A program made the position numbers and the translations under genes. The notes under the pieces were generated by a model. The model was not told where the DNA came from. It worked only from the letters and a program-made list of their open reading frames with translations, and did not search any database. Positions 8,654 through 17,511 of a stretch of 64,000 nt of DNA are shown here, piece by piece; position 1 is the stretch's first letter; each line of letters starts with the position of its first letter. The stretch is from an uncultured Flavobacteriales bacterium (lineage in GTDB: Bacteria > Bacteroidota > Bacteroidia > Flavobacteriales_D > Crocinitomicaceae), in NCBI GenBank assembly GCA_937876195.1, contig CALEIK010000023.1:1-64000 (forward strand), written 5' to 3'.

Positions 8654-8766
8654 TCATATGCCAATATGATAAAACGCGTCAAAATGACACTGTTACATGT
8701 GTAAATCACCTCATATTCAGCACGATATTAACTAGTGATAAAATGTCAGTATATGACATGGTGTCA
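8654..8766. promoter_or_regulatory. Cluster of palindromes upstream of the HEPN module
   Basis: Directly upstream of the first module gene are several short inverted repeats: TCATAT-4-ATATGA (8654-8669), TTACA-2-TGTAA (8693-8704), ATGTCA-5-TGACAT (8743-8759) and TGACA-3-TGTCA (8754-8766). The last two overlap, giving three alternating TGTCA half-sites. This is the arrangement expected of an operator bound by a dimeric regulator, possibly one of the winged-helix proteins of the module. Confidence 0.4.
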
Positions 8767-9025
8767 TTATTTTTGAATGAATATTAAAATATTTCAACAG
8801 TCTAAATTTTACAACCAATCCATGAATGACTCAAAATGATTGTTATACTGGTAATTAAGAGACATGAATAAATCGTTATTTATACTATATAAATATTATT
8901 CATAAAGTAAGAGTAAATGCTAATAGTTAAAAACTGCTCACTTGCTATTCTACTCCTAAATATATAAATAAAATCAGTTTTTGAAAGACCAACTCACTCT
9001 GATGATAAATTTAACGTCATTCACC
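8767..9025. other. AT-rich intergenic stretch
   Basis: About 260 bp upstream of the palindrome cluster and downstream of the GNAT-like gene. It is extremely AT-rich, with no frame of useful length and no clear intrinsic terminator. It is the boundary between the low-GC accessory block and more typical chromosomal genes. Confidence 0.5.
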
Positions 9026-9775
9026 CTACCCCATCCTTTTCGCTGTATTTTTCAACGATTTATCAGGTGTGTAGCTCTTCAGTAGCCATGGTGAACGGTA
9101 ACCAAATGCCATTAAGTTGCGATTCGTTTTGTACATTACTGCTGCTTCTTGACGAATCATTCCATTCTGAATGAAGTAGGCGTTAATGTGCGCTTCTTTG
9201 GATTTGTAATTTCGTTCCCAATCGCGGGTGATGTCTGTAGCAAGGAGTCCTGAAATTTCCACAATATTTTCCTTCTGGATCATCAAGTCAGCTCGACTGA
9301 ACTGCTTGCGAAGCAAAGCCTCAATTTCTGTGGTTGAAAACTTCGTTGGATTAAAATTATTTATTGGAAAATGCTTTGCAAATACCTGAAACACTTTTGG
9401 ACTCACAATGAGGGATGTCGCAGTCATTTCCTTTAACCAATAGAATTTACCCAGTTTTTGGGTAAAGTAGAAAATACCAAATTTTTCAATGATTCTCTTG
9501 CTTGCATCTGGACCTTTCACCGTAAGAGAAAACTGGATGTGCGGCAGTTGTTTATTTCGCTTTGGAACAACGATTTTTCCGAATTTGAAAAAGGAAAACG
9601 CCACGACCTTCTCCCCTATTTTCTCCAATGTTATTTCATAATCGATATCTTGAAAATAAGTGTTCAGGTAATTAATTCTATTCGCCTCAACGCCCTCGAA
9701 AATTGCCGCTAAATCAGTGATTTGACGTTTTTCATCAGCAGTGAGCTCACTCGATTTTTTCAGAATCAATTCCAT
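9026..9775 (-). CDS. Hypothetical protein, possibly GNAT-like
   Basis: 249 aa. The first 140 residues alternate strands and helices in an order that could be an acetyltransferase fold (ELTADEKRQITDL, IGEKVVAFSFF, and an aromatic-rich FYFTQKLGKFYWLKEMTA). The usual acetyl-CoA loop R/Q-x-x-G-x-G/A is not evident, so catalytic activity is doubtful. The C-terminus (NYKSKEAHINAYFIQNGMI, then AFGYRSPWLL) is basic and aromatic. It follows the T9SS cargo gene by 17 bp on the same strand. Function not assigned. Confidence 0.65.
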   Translation of the reverse strand: MELILKKSSELTADEKRQITDLAAIFEGVEANRINYLNTYFQDIDYEITLEKIGEKVVAFSFFKFGKIVVPKRNKQLPHIQFSLTVKGPDASKRIIEKFGIFYFTQKLGKFYWLKEMTATSLIVSPKVFQVFAKHFPINNFNPTKFSTTEIEALLRKQFSRADLMIQKENIVEISGLLATDITRDWERNYKSKEAHINAYFIQNGMIRQEAAVMYKTNRNLMAFGYRSPWLLKSYTPDKSLKNTAKRMG

Positions 9776-9792
9776 GTTGAAATGAGTTTCCC

Positions 9793-11823
9793 CTACTCCT
9801 TCACGAAGCGTTTTACCACTTCAAACCCATCGATGGTCAATTCGAGTAAATAGCTGCCTGTGGTGATTTCTGAAACAGCAATCCGCGCTTCTTTGTCGCC
9901 TTCAAGTTTTCCTTCCTTGATCACACTGCCATTTACACCGATAATTCGGTAAGAAAAACCACAACTTTCAGAACAGTGAACGTAAAGTTCATTGCTCACT
10001 GGATTTGGATAGATGGCAAGCACTTTGGCATTTAATTCCTCGACCCCAATAACGCCGATTGTAACACACGAAGACGTATCGATACAGCCATTTTCTGTCA
10101 ATATCACGGCATAGTCGCCATTGACTGAAGGCGTAAAACTCTGAGAAGTGGCTCCGTTGATTTCGGCAAATCCATTGGTGCAATCCAGCCATTGGTAAGC
10201 AGCGCTGCTGTTAACTGCTGTAATTGTAACTTGGTCAAATTCAATGGTTGTCATGACATCTACTCCAGAAATAGTTACGTCCTGCGTTTGCGAACTGCTG
10301 TTTCCGTTTCCATCATCAAAGGTCCAGGTAATCGTACTTGTTCCCAAGATAGTAATCGGGAACGTAACATCTGGGACTCCAGTGAGGGTTCCCGAACAAT
10401 TGTCGTTGGCTGTTGGAGCATTCGGTGTCACTTCGCACACAGCAACTACTTCTGATAAAACTGGAACATCCGGCACTGGTACTGTGCTATCATCTGTTGT
10501 AAGCGGATTGCAATCATCATCGGTTCCATTGCATTCGAGCTCAGTCGCACCAGGGTAGATGGCTGGATTGCTATCATCGCAATCGAGGTTATTCAATACG
10601 TCGGTGGGATGGTTGCGCTCACATAAAAACGATGTTGACGGGTCGCCGTAACCATCTCCGTCTGCATCAGTGTACCAGATTACCCCTGGATATTCAGAAG
10701 GATCGTTGTCATCGCAATCGCCGTCACAAACTGACCAAGCGTCTCCATCATTGTTTACTGACGTTCCTGCCTGAACTGTGTGCCAGCCAAGATAATGATA
10801 ACACGCCTGCGGACTCCCCGAGGCATCAGGTATATAGGCTGCCATTTCATAATCACCAGGGCAAAGGTTCGAAAATATGGGAGAGGATTGCCACGGACCT
10901 CCATTGATGGAGTACACATCCAAGGAAGGAATCCAGTTATCATTAACTATAATACTTCCGTCACATGCCCCAGGACAAGATTCGGACGTTGCCTGTACAC
11001 TCATATTTATACCAGGCCACGATGGAATGCTGAAATTTGAACTTCCGCAATTCCCGGCGTCGTCACAGACAGTAATTATTCCTGAGCCACCGTCCCCTGT
11101 TGTATAACTCCCTCCATATGGATCGATGTAATTTCCGGTTCCACCACTGACTGTGTATAATATCGTCCCAGTTCCTCCGGGACAAGGAGCCAAATATGAA
11201 GCAGTTAATGTAACCACTACTGGATCGAGCATCACAACAGCAATAATCCCTGTTCCCCCTGCTCCAGGTCCACCAACACCTGCTCCACAGGGTGGTGTGT
11301 TATCCCAATACTGAACGTAATACGTACCAGCGCACATGGAGTCAAGTTCAAAGCTCGTTTCCCATGCAATCGGATTCATTCCTTGATCATACCATTGATA
11401 AGTGATAGGCGGAACACCACCTGCCACGCTGATATTCGCGGAACCATCGCACTGACCGAAAGCGCTTGGTAAAGAAGTATTAATCGTATAGGTACTTGCC
11501 GCTAAAGTGAATACATCGAAGGATGCATTGCAATTTATTCCTTGCCCCTGATCTGTAACGTCCACCGAATAGGTGCCAACACAAAGATTGATATCCGCAG
11601 ACAGCGCGCTGCTGTACGCTGGGCCATTCACGGTGTAAACATATGGTCCTACGCCCGTTATCACGGTGATGGTATAACTCCCGTTACACATGCTTGGACA
11701 GGTTTGCTGATCATAGTCGATCACGTACTCAAAAAGTCCACCATTGCAAGAAATTGTGTCAGAATATTGACCGAATAGGTTGGCACTTATAAATAAAGTA
11801 AAAGCGAATAGAAAGTGTTTCAT
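9793..11823 (-). CDS. Secreted T9SS type A sorting-domain protein with MopE-like repeats
   Basis: I choose the ATG at 11823 because it gives a clean signal peptide (MKHFLFAFTLFISANLFGQ); an ATG 11 codons upstream would add a polar leader. The first ~350 residues are beta-rich repeats like SprB/PKD-type surface modules. About residues 370-440 hold two Asp-rich motifs of the MopE metal-binding type (CDGDCDDNDPSEYPG, YTDADGDGYGDP, then LDCDDSNPAIYPGATE). A HYR-like domain follows (ATVTFDDGNGNSS-type ending). The C-terminus (IYPNPVSNELYVHCSE, ending VVKRFVKE) is a type A T9SS sorting domain, cleaved at the cell surface in known examples. Likely a surface or secreted calcium-rich adhesin-like protein of 676 aa. 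Confidence 0.88.
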   Translation of the reverse strand: MKHFLFAFTLFISANLFGQYSDTISCNGGLFEYVIDYDQQTCPSMCNGSYTITVITGVGPYVYTVNGPAYSSALSADINLCVGTYSVDVTDQGQGINCNASFDVFTLAASTYTINTSLPSAFGQCDGSANISVAGGVPPITYQWYDQGMNPIAWETSFELDSMCAGTYYVQYWDNTPPCGAGVGGPGAGGTGIIAVVMLDPVVVTLTASYLAPCPGGTGTILYTVSGGTGNYIDPYGGSYTTGDGGSGIITVCDDAGNCGSSNFSIPSWPGINMSVQATSESCPGACDGSIIVNDNWIPSLDVYSINGGPWQSSPIFSNLCPGDYEMAAYIPDASGSPQACYHYLGWHTVQAGTSVNNDGDAWSVCDGDCDDNDPSEYPGVIWYTDADGDGYGDPSTSFLCERNHPTDVLNNLDCDDSNPAIYPGATELECNGTDDDCNPLTTDDSTVPVPDVPVLSEVVAVCEVTPNAPTANDNCSGTLTGVPDVTFPITILGTSTITWTFDDGNGNSSSQTQDVTISGVDVMTTIEFDQVTITAVNSSAAYQWLDCTNGFAEINGATSQSFTPSVNGDYAVILTENGCIDTSSCVTIGVIGVEELNAKVLAIYPNPVSNELYVHCSESCGFSYRIIGVNGSVIKEGKLEGDKEARIAVSEITTGSYLLELTIDGFEVVKRFVKE

Positions 11824-11926
11824 AGTGTTAGCTGTCAAATTATTATTCGCCGACAATATATATAAATTATTGCGGGGAACAAATCTGAATGAACAAAGTA
11901 CTCTTTTGGGTGAACTTATGGAGAGA

Positions 11927-12337
11927 TTACCCTACCATCTGATTCAATCGTACCTGATGCTGCAACCATTCTACCGCGTCATCTTCATTTTTAAACGTTT
12001 TCACAGGATAATTTACCTGTTTTAGTTTAAAGTAGAAATTGGCAAGTAAGCGTTGGTGAAGTTCGCGAATAACAATTGCAAGCGCCATGGTGTATCCGCC
12101 AGCGTCGTTGATGTCAACTTTTCGTGCTTCGGGTGTCATAGAACCATACAGCCCAGCTACGCTGAGCACGGCCCGTTTATTTCCTTTTGACAAAATGGTC
12201 ATGTTATCCGCAATTTCTTGCAAATGATGTGCATCTATTTCATAGGGTTCCTCTATCAAAAAGCGGTTTTCAATGATTCCGTCATTACGCAATGCTACCG
12301 TACAAAACTCTAGTTTTATTTGTTGAATGTAGTCCAA
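11927..12337 (-). CDS. STAS/SpoIIAA-like hypothetical protein (DUF7793-type)
   Basis: 136 aa. The N-terminal strand pair (FCTVALRNDGIIENRFL) and the core GNKRAVLSVAGLYGSMT followed by ARKVDINDAGGYTMALAIVI match the short SpoIIAA/STAS-like proteins common in Bacteroidota. The Ala/Ile-rich helix and the closing segment with FKNEDDAVEWLQHQV are characteristic. No enzyme residues. In this group such proteins are stand-alone and of unknown role. It lies between a T9SS cargo gene and an intergenic repeat. Confidence 0.7.
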   Translation of the reverse strand: MDYIQQIKLEFCTVALRNDGIIENRFLIEEPYEIDAHHLQEIADNMTILSKGNKRAVLSVAGLYGSMTPEARKVDINDAGGYTMALAIVIRELHQRLLANFYFKLKQVNYPVKTFKNEDDAVEWLQHQVRLNQMVG

Positions 12338-12544
12338 TTTTTTGTTGATTAGTGGATTGTGTATGCTTCAAAAATAATAAAATATTTATGCAAGCATCTA
12401 TTTATTGGCGTCAGTTTTTGGTTGAATTGGAGGCTCTACAATGAATTGTATTGAGCCTAAATAAGTTAGGTGATTTTTTTGGGATTTCGCTGGATTATTT
12501 TAGATGATGGAGAAAAGAATTGGAGTAGAAACGGAAGGTGACGC
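12338..12544. other. Intergenic region with imperfect hairpin
   Basis: No gene is seen. At 12431-12458 the sequence AGGCTC..GAGCCT with inner ACAAT/ATTGT can fold into an interrupted hairpin. A T-tract begins ~15 bases after it, too far for a classical terminator. The rest is AT-rich. Confidence 0.35.
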
Positions 12545-12754
12545 GTAGTTTAACCGCAAAGACGCCCTGTCTACCGACAGGCAGGCAAGGGATTTTGTAT
12601 ATGATATGGGCGAAATAAGGTCGCTAAGTATTAAAAGTCGCCTTAAGACGACTTCCTTCGCGTTCTTACTTCGCCAGTATCCACTTCCACTTACCTTGCG
12701 TCCTAGCGATTAAACTACACAACATAAGTCAATCACATATGTCTTTGCGGTAAA
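12545..12754. repeat. MITE-like intergenic repeat, copy 1
   Basis: It begins GTAGTTTAACCGCAAAG and the imperfectly complementary end reads GCGTCCTAGCGATTAAACTAC near 12697-12718. Between them are TCGCTAAGTAT, an inner palindrome AGTCGCCTTAAGACGACTT and TCGCCAGTATCCACTTCC, with a conserved tail AAGTCAATCACATATG. The same blocks recur in the same order at 15113 and 18742. This copy also contains the small inverted motif CCTGTC-4-GACAGG. No frame runs through it, so it is non-coding and non-autonomous. Confidence 0.75.
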
Positions 12755-12795
12755 AACTATTTACGAACTACAGTACGAAAGTAGTACAAAGAAAA

Positions 12796-14124
12796 TTAAA
12801 ACTTCACGAAACGATAGTTTTGCCCATTCACAAGAAGGTAGTATATTCCAGGCGATAAAGACTGAATATTCACAGCATTGCTGGTAAGTGACCAGTCCTT
12901 CACCTCTACGCCTTCAATGCTAACAACTCTAATAGATTCAATCGTAGCATCTGTATCCAGATATATTACGTCACTTGCAGGATTTGGATGAAGAGTTAGA
13001 TTCATTTCTAATCCATTAAGTCCTATAAACTCATTAGGTGTTAGATCGCTATCTACAAAATGTGGCATGCCGAAAAAATGTAAGTCACCTGGCGCCAAGG
13101 GTACATGATTCTCCACTATGTCACACGCTAATCCTGGTAATTCTGGTGCATTAATGACTGAAAGAAATCCACTTGTGGTGCTACTGCCTGGGAAATAGAT
13201 TTTAAAATCAGGACCTATTTGTAACTGTAATGGTAGAATAAAAGTACTCAATACGAGTACTGAGCTGTTCGGAATGTCAGCCGCCTGTAAATCAAACTGA
13301 TAAATTCCATTAAGCCAGTCAGAACAGTATAGGTAGCGACCTGAAACTGAAAAGGCAGCTCCACGACAGGGAACACCCAAATTTATTGGATTTGATATGT
13401 TGCCATTTGATTTATCAAAATCAAATAGTGTTATTCCGCACACCAACTTATCTCCTTGAACAGAAAATTTCATTTGTCCATTGCCAGTGTCAGCCGTTTG
13501 TATAAAAGGTCCTAATACCGTTGATGGGGTAACCTGAAACATGAACATAGTATCAGCTTCACCTTTAACGGCTAACCAATAGTCCGTTCCATTGGCGTGT
13601 CCAGTTCCAGAGAAAGTTTCTGTTAAATCGTGTGTGACTCCATTCAGTAACTCTACGCCCATGAGAGAGAGATCACCCAATCCACCATCCAATGACATAT
13701 CAACGATGGAATACTTGAAGCCGTCTCCTGGGTTGGAAGAATGACTCATAGTAAATAGATAATATTCAGAGGTACCATCCCTTGGAATCACAAGGCTGGA
13801 TTGAATGGCACTTCCACCTCCAAGTGAAAGACCGATGTCTCCGTTCGGCATCAACTCATGATTTCTGTTCCAGACTCCCCCGTCGAACGTTGTAGCATCA
13901 TCACCTCCATTTGAATAGAAAAGCAGGTTTCCATCATCGTCTGAGTATGAAACGCAGCCTTCAGAGGTTCGCATAGCTGAACCAGGTAAAGCAACAGGTG
14001 ATCCAGAAGAGAAGTTTACAGCAGCACCATCACCGAAATGCCAATTGTACATGAACTCATTTTGGGCATTCAATGGAAGGTTCAATAAGAATAAGATGAA
14101 CAGTACGATTGTGGGCTTTTGCAT
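12796..14124 (-). CDS. Secreted T9SS sorting-domain protein, probable beta-propeller
   Basis: I place the start at ATG 14124, which gives the signal peptide MQKPTIVLFILFLLNLPLNA; the longer frame upstream (to 14268) adds a Cys/His-rich leader unlike a secreted protein. The mature part contains YNWHFGDGAAVNFSSGSP and repeated blocks such as YYLFTMSHSS, YWLAVKGEADTMFMF and RYLYCSDWLNGIYQFDL. These resemble WD40/YVTN-like propeller blades found in Bacteroidota cell-surface proteins that open with a gliding-type module. The C-terminus (LHPNPASDVIYLDTDATI, ending GQNYRFVKF) is a T9SS type A sorting domain. 442 aa. Likely exported to the surface; substrate unknown. Confidence 0.83.
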   Translation of the reverse strand: MQKPTIVLFILFLLNLPLNAQNEFMYNWHFGDGAAVNFSSGSPVALPGSAMRTSEGCVSYSDDDGNLLFYSNGGDDATTFDGGVWNRNHELMPNGDIGLSLGGGSAIQSSLVIPRDGTSEYYLFTMSHSSNPGDGFKYSIVDMSLDGGLGDLSLMGVELLNGVTHDLTETFSGTGHANGTDYWLAVKGEADTMFMFQVTPSTVLGPFIQTADTGNGQMKFSVQGDKLVCGITLFDFDKSNGNISNPINLGVPCRGAAFSVSGRYLYCSDWLNGIYQFDLQAADIPNSSVLVLSTFILPLQLQIGPDFKIYFPGSSTTSGFLSVINAPELPGLACDIVENHVPLAPGDLHFFGMPHFVDSDLTPNEFIGLNGLEMNLTLHPNPASDVIYLDTDATIESIRVVSIEGVEVKDWSLTSNAVNIQSLSPGIYYLLVNGQNYRFVKF

Positions 14125-14260
14125 TCTGTCTGGTTTGGATAGTACGCGGTAAATATAGGTATAAATAACTATTGAAATGTCTGGAGCTTTCATTGAATCA
14201 GTCCAAGATTCTGTTCGGTGCCTCTCTGTATGCCATTGTTGGCATGACAAGCAGGAAGAC

Positions 14261-14977
14261 CTAAACATTATACTCCCTACCCGTGATCCAGTTCACCACC
14301 ATTTCTTCGGAAAGCAATCTTCCGATAACTCGGTATTCAGAATCACTTAACGGATTCTCAGAATCGATTTCTTCTGACATCACTCCTTCATCCGCTCTGT
14401 AGTAGTTTGAATGGACAAACCTCATATCTCCATCTTTCACAACGATGAATCCCACGTGACTGTCCAGTCCTACGAGATACAGTCCATTTCCCTTTGGGGC
14501 AAGGTAGCTTTCTACTTCTGAGATTGGTCGGTTTGAAAATCGTTTTATATCATTGGGCGAAAGTTTTGTTATAAATACTTCAGATGCAGATTGTGCCCAC
14601 TTAACACGTGGAATATTGAAACCAACATCGGTCAATACATTCGTGACAAAATAACCGCATGCGATCTCCCCTTCTCTCGGAATTCGTGTCGTGCCGTTAA
14701 AATCCCACTTAGTACCATACCATTGCGGAAACACCTCTGTGGTGATTGCATTAAAAATGTAATTCTCCGCTTCTGATATCACTGACTTCTTCCCTGCGTT
14801 GTCTGAATTGTCGTACGCATTTTTAAACGCATCACGTTTTGCTATAATTTCCTTCAGGAGCGTTGAATACTCCTTTTTTGGTGGGTCGATGCTTGAGGAG
14901 TCGAACTGCTGAGAGGTGGTGCAATTTGCTCCAACAACGAAGCAGAAGAGAAGAAGAAAAATGGACGTTGATTTCAT
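14261..14977 (-). CDS. Putative exported cysteine amidase/peptidase (NlpC/P60-like), unknown family
   Basis: The start at ATG 14977 gives a signal sequence MKSTSIFLLLFCFVVGANC. The Cys at residue 19 could be lipidated, although GANC is a poor lipobox. The body carries GEIACGYFVTNVL, then about 90 residues later GLDSHVGFIVV. This Cys-at-helix-start plus His-in-strand order is that of NlpC/P60 and papain-like amidases, so Cys in ACGYF and His in DSHVGF are the candidate catalytic pair. The longer upstream frame to 15067 runs into the intergenic repeat and is not used. 238 aa; activity and substrate are inference. Confidence 0.65.
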   Translation of the reverse strand: MKSTSIFLLLFCFVVGANCTTSQQFDSSSIDPPKKEYSTLLKEIIAKRDAFKNAYDNSDNAGKKSVISEAENYIFNAITTEVFPQWYGTKWDFNGTTRIPREGEIACGYFVTNVLTDVGFNIPRVKWAQSASEVFITKLSPNDIKRFSNRPISEVESYLAPKGNGLYLVGLDSHVGFIVVKDGDMRFVHSNYYRADEGVMSEEIDSENPLSDSEYRVIGRLLSEEMVVNWITGREYNV

Positions 14978-15112
14978 ATGTACTAATTTAAGAGTTTCAT
15001 TGAAATAACGATAAATGGATGAAAGGTTAAATTTTGTACCGTCGTCTAAAGACGACTTTCTTTGCAAGCAAACGCTTCCTCTCTACTTTGTGCCTTTTGG
15101 TGAGACCCAGAC

Positions 15113-15320
15113 GTAGTTTAACCGCAGAGGCGCTGAGGGGTTTTGTAAATGAACTCGGCGAAAAAAGATCGCTAAGTATCACAAGTCGTCTAAAGACGAC
15201 TTTCTTTCCTGCCTGTCGGCAGACAGGGCGATCTTTCTTCGCCAGTAACCACTTCCCGATTCTTTGCGTCTTGGCGGTTAAACTACATAACAAAAGTCAA
15301 TCACATACGCTATTGCAGTA
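15113..15320. repeat. MITE-like intergenic repeat, copy 2
   Basis: It begins GTAGTTTAACCGCAGAGGCGC and the opposite end reads TTGCGTCTTGGCGGTTAAAC. It carries the shared blocks TCGCTAAGTAT, the palindrome AGTCGTCTAAAGACGACTT and TCGCCAGTAACCACTTCC, then AAGTCAATCACATACG. A second isolated copy of the inner palindrome (GTCGTCTAAAGACGAC) lies just left, at 15041-15056, hinting at a nested or decayed further copy. An insert reading CCTGCCTGTCGGCAGACAGG is shared in part with copy 1. Confidence 0.75.
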
Positions 15321-15372
15321 AATGCACATTCACAGAATTCTAATTATTCCCTACCTTTATCCAAAAACACGC

Positions 15373-16527
15373 ATGAAAGACCTATTTTTACTTGATAGCG
15401 ACATCACCTTTCTCAATTTTGGTTCATTTGGAGCGTGCCCCAAAGAAGTATTTGAGGATTATGTCCAATGGCAATATCTACTAGAGAAGGAACCTGTTCA
15501 ATTTATTGCGGTTGAAGGTGGTAAATACGTCAAAAATTCATTGGCATCATTGGCGAAATACATCAATTGCGATGCGAATGATTTGGTATTTGTTCCTAAT
15601 CCAACACATGCTGTGAACCTGATAGCGAAGAACATGAAGCTTGCTGCTGGTGATGAAATACTAAGTACCAACCTTGAATACGGCGCCATAGACCGAACAT
15701 GGGATTATTATTGCAAAGCTGCTGGTGCTAAGTACGTTCAACAACCTATCAGTCTGCCGTTAACAAGTAAAGAAGTATTTATTGACGAATTTTGGAAGGG
15801 ATATTCTGATAAGACCAAAGTGGTGTTTATCAGTCAAATTACAAGCACGACAGCATTGATCTTCCCTGTCAAGGAAATTTGTGAGGAGGCCAAAAAACGC
15901 GGTTTGATTACCATTGTCGACGGTGCGCACGTTCCTGGACACATCGATTTAGACCTTGCCGACTTGCAAGCCGATTTCTACACGGGCGCCTGTCACAAAT
16001 GGATGATGACGCCGAAGGGCTGTTCGTTTCTATACGTGAAACCTGAGTTTCAATCCATGCTCGACCCTCTGATTGTCAGTTGGGGCTACCAAAGTGCAGC
16101 ACCTAGCGATTCGCAGTTTTTCGATTATCATCAATTCAATGGAACACGTGATTTCTCAGCTTATTTAACCGTTCCAAAAGCCATTGACTTCATGCAAATG
16201 CACGATTGGAAAAACGTATCGAAACTCTGTAAAGACATCGTATTGGCCAGTGCTCCCCCACTGTTCGAATTACTCAACGCACAACCTTTGGCGCCTTTGA
16301 CTAAGGAGTTTTTCGGGCAAATGTGCAGTGTCGAGATTAAAACTACCGAACCTGAGAAATTACAACGTTTGTTGTTCGAGAAATACCGCATCGAAATTCC
16401 AATCATGCGCCAGGCTGATAAATGCTACATCCGCTTTTCGTTTCAGGCATTCAATTCGGTTTCAGATATTGAATACCTAGTGAAAAGTTTGGCAGAGATT
16501 AAGAAGGAGACGACGTTGATTAGATAA
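15373..16527 (+). CDS. Class V aminotransferase-fold PLP enzyme
   Basis: The ATG at 15373 (MKDLFLLDSDITFLNFGSFG) is preferred over one 17 codons earlier because it starts at the fold's conserved N-terminus (FLNFGSFG). The active-site lysine lies in GACHKWMMTPKGCSFLYV, the usual SxHK position of class V enzymes; DGAHVPGHIDLDL holds the Asp that contacts the pyridine nitrogen. The family includes cysteine desulfurases and isopenicillin N epimerases; the long helical N-terminus and the HKW motif best fit the epimerase-like branch. 384 aa, soluble. Substrate unknown. Single gene, transcribed away from the MITE-like repeat. Confidence 0.85.
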   Translation: MKDLFLLDSDITFLNFGSFGACPKEVFEDYVQWQYLLEKEPVQFIAVEGGKYVKNSLASLAKYINCDANDLVFVPNPTHAVNLIAKNMKLAAGDEILSTNLEYGAIDRTWDYYCKAAGAKYVQQPISLPLTSKEVFIDEFWKGYSDKTKVVFISQITSTTALIFPVKEICEEAKKRGLITIVDGAHVPGHIDLDLADLQADFYTGACHKWMMTPKGCSFLYVKPEFQSMLDPLIVSWGYQSAAPSDSQFFDYHQFNGTRDFSAYLTVPKAIDFMQMHDWKNVSKLCKDIVLASAPPLFELLNAQPLAPLTKEFFGQMCSVEIKTTEPEKLQRLLFEKYRIEIPIMRQADKCYIRFSFQAFNSVSDIEYLVKSLAEIKKETTLIR

Positions 16528-16559
16528 TGATTCAATTATTGAATCTTTCAATTTCCCTA

Positions 16560-17336
16560 CTACCCTCTCCGATTAAAAAAACTGTCCAGCGCGATGTACA
16601 GTTCAGGGTGTTCGGTTTTCATTTTGTCGGGACTTTCAAAGAAGAATTCACTGACAACGGCAAGGAATTCAGCTTGATTTGCGGCACCATAATCGCGGAT
16701 TGTTGAAGAGCCGTTTCCAATTTCATGCATCTTATAATTGATGACGTGTAACCACGGTTTAATGTCAATTTCTTGCATTACACGGCCAAGGATTCCGTCC
16801 ATTTTACCATCCTGCTGGTCAAGGACATGAATAAATTCATGAATGGCCACATTCTTTTGGTCTGTTTGGTCGTAAAATCCATGTTTCAACGCTTTTCGAG
16901 AGAGCATCATCGTTCCTTCCATGCTGCCCCAGCCTACCAATCCACTCGCCATGACGTCTGTTTTGGGGATAAGAAACTTATCGGGATAAATTTGAACTTC
17001 CTCTAAGTTGGAATAGTGCCAGCTCTCAAATCCAAAAATTGGAATAATGGCGCCTGCAGCGACGAGAATCCGATCGAGATGTGTCACTTCAGTATCTACA
17101 CCGGTAATCTTCACGTTCAACAGGAAGATATGGATCCGTCTTTCAAACTCTTGTTTTTTCGCTGAACTCAAGCGATTGTAGAAGTCGACATGCTCTGTTA
17201 AAAGTCTCCGCCATTGAATTGGAAACGCTCGGGTTGGCTCTCGTTTAAATGGAACACTTCCGAATTTCAGCTTGTGCCATCCAAGGAATAAACCAATGGC
17301 AGCACCGATGATTAAGTAGATAATAGATGAATTCAT
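16560..17336 (-). CDS. MtfA-like zinc-dependent peptidase (M90)
   Basis: 258 aa. An N-terminal hydrophobic stretch (SIIYLIIGAAIGLFLGW) probably anchors it in the membrane. The catalytic zinc motif is HEFIH in NVAIHEFIHVLDQQDG, followed by the LDQQDGKMDG segment typical of the MtfA/M90 family; Asp/Glu residues in GAANQAEFLAVVSEFFFE complete the site. E. coli MtfA binds the Mlc repressor and acts as an aminopeptidase. The membrane-anchored Bacteroidota form is probably a housekeeping peptidase of unknown target. Convergent with the aminotransferase gene. Confidence 0.88.
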   Translation of the reverse strand: MNSSIIYLIIGAAIGLFLGWHKLKFGSVPFKREPTRAFPIQWRRLLTEHVDFYNRLSSAKKQEFERRIHIFLLNVKITGVDTEVTHLDRILVAAGAIIPIFGFESWHYSNLEEVQIYPDKFLIPKTDVMASGLVGWGSMEGTMMLSRKALKHGFYDQTDQKNVAIHEFIHVLDQQDGKMDGILGRVMQEIDIKPWLHVINYKMHEIGNGSSTIRDYGAANQAEFLAVVSEFFFESPDKMKTEHPELYIALDSFFNRRG

Positions 17337-17511
17337 TGAGGATAAATATAGTTTTTTGTAGCGAATTGCAGCAAGTACAACGCAAAATCACTTCTATTTA
17401 CTTCCTGCTTTCCCTATCATTGTAAAAAAGCAATTTTTTTTCACCAAAAATGCAATGAATTGAAAAAGTGCCGTCTTTATAGTTGAAGTGCTTTTTAAAC
17501 GAAACAATTGA

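Noticed and set aside
10192..11107. Several plus-strand frames opposite the T9SS cargo gene
   Set aside because: They are antisense shadows of the Asp-rich MopE-like and HYR-like coding region, with no recognisable domain.
12796..14268. Extended N-terminus of the second T9SS cargo protein
   Set aside because: The extra 48 residues are Cys/His-rich and would hide the signal peptide that starts at 14124.
15027..15321. Two overlapping frames on both strands of 88 and 95 codons
   Set aside because: Both run through the second MITE-like repeat; their products are translations of the repeat and its palindrome, and similar peptides appear at the other copies.
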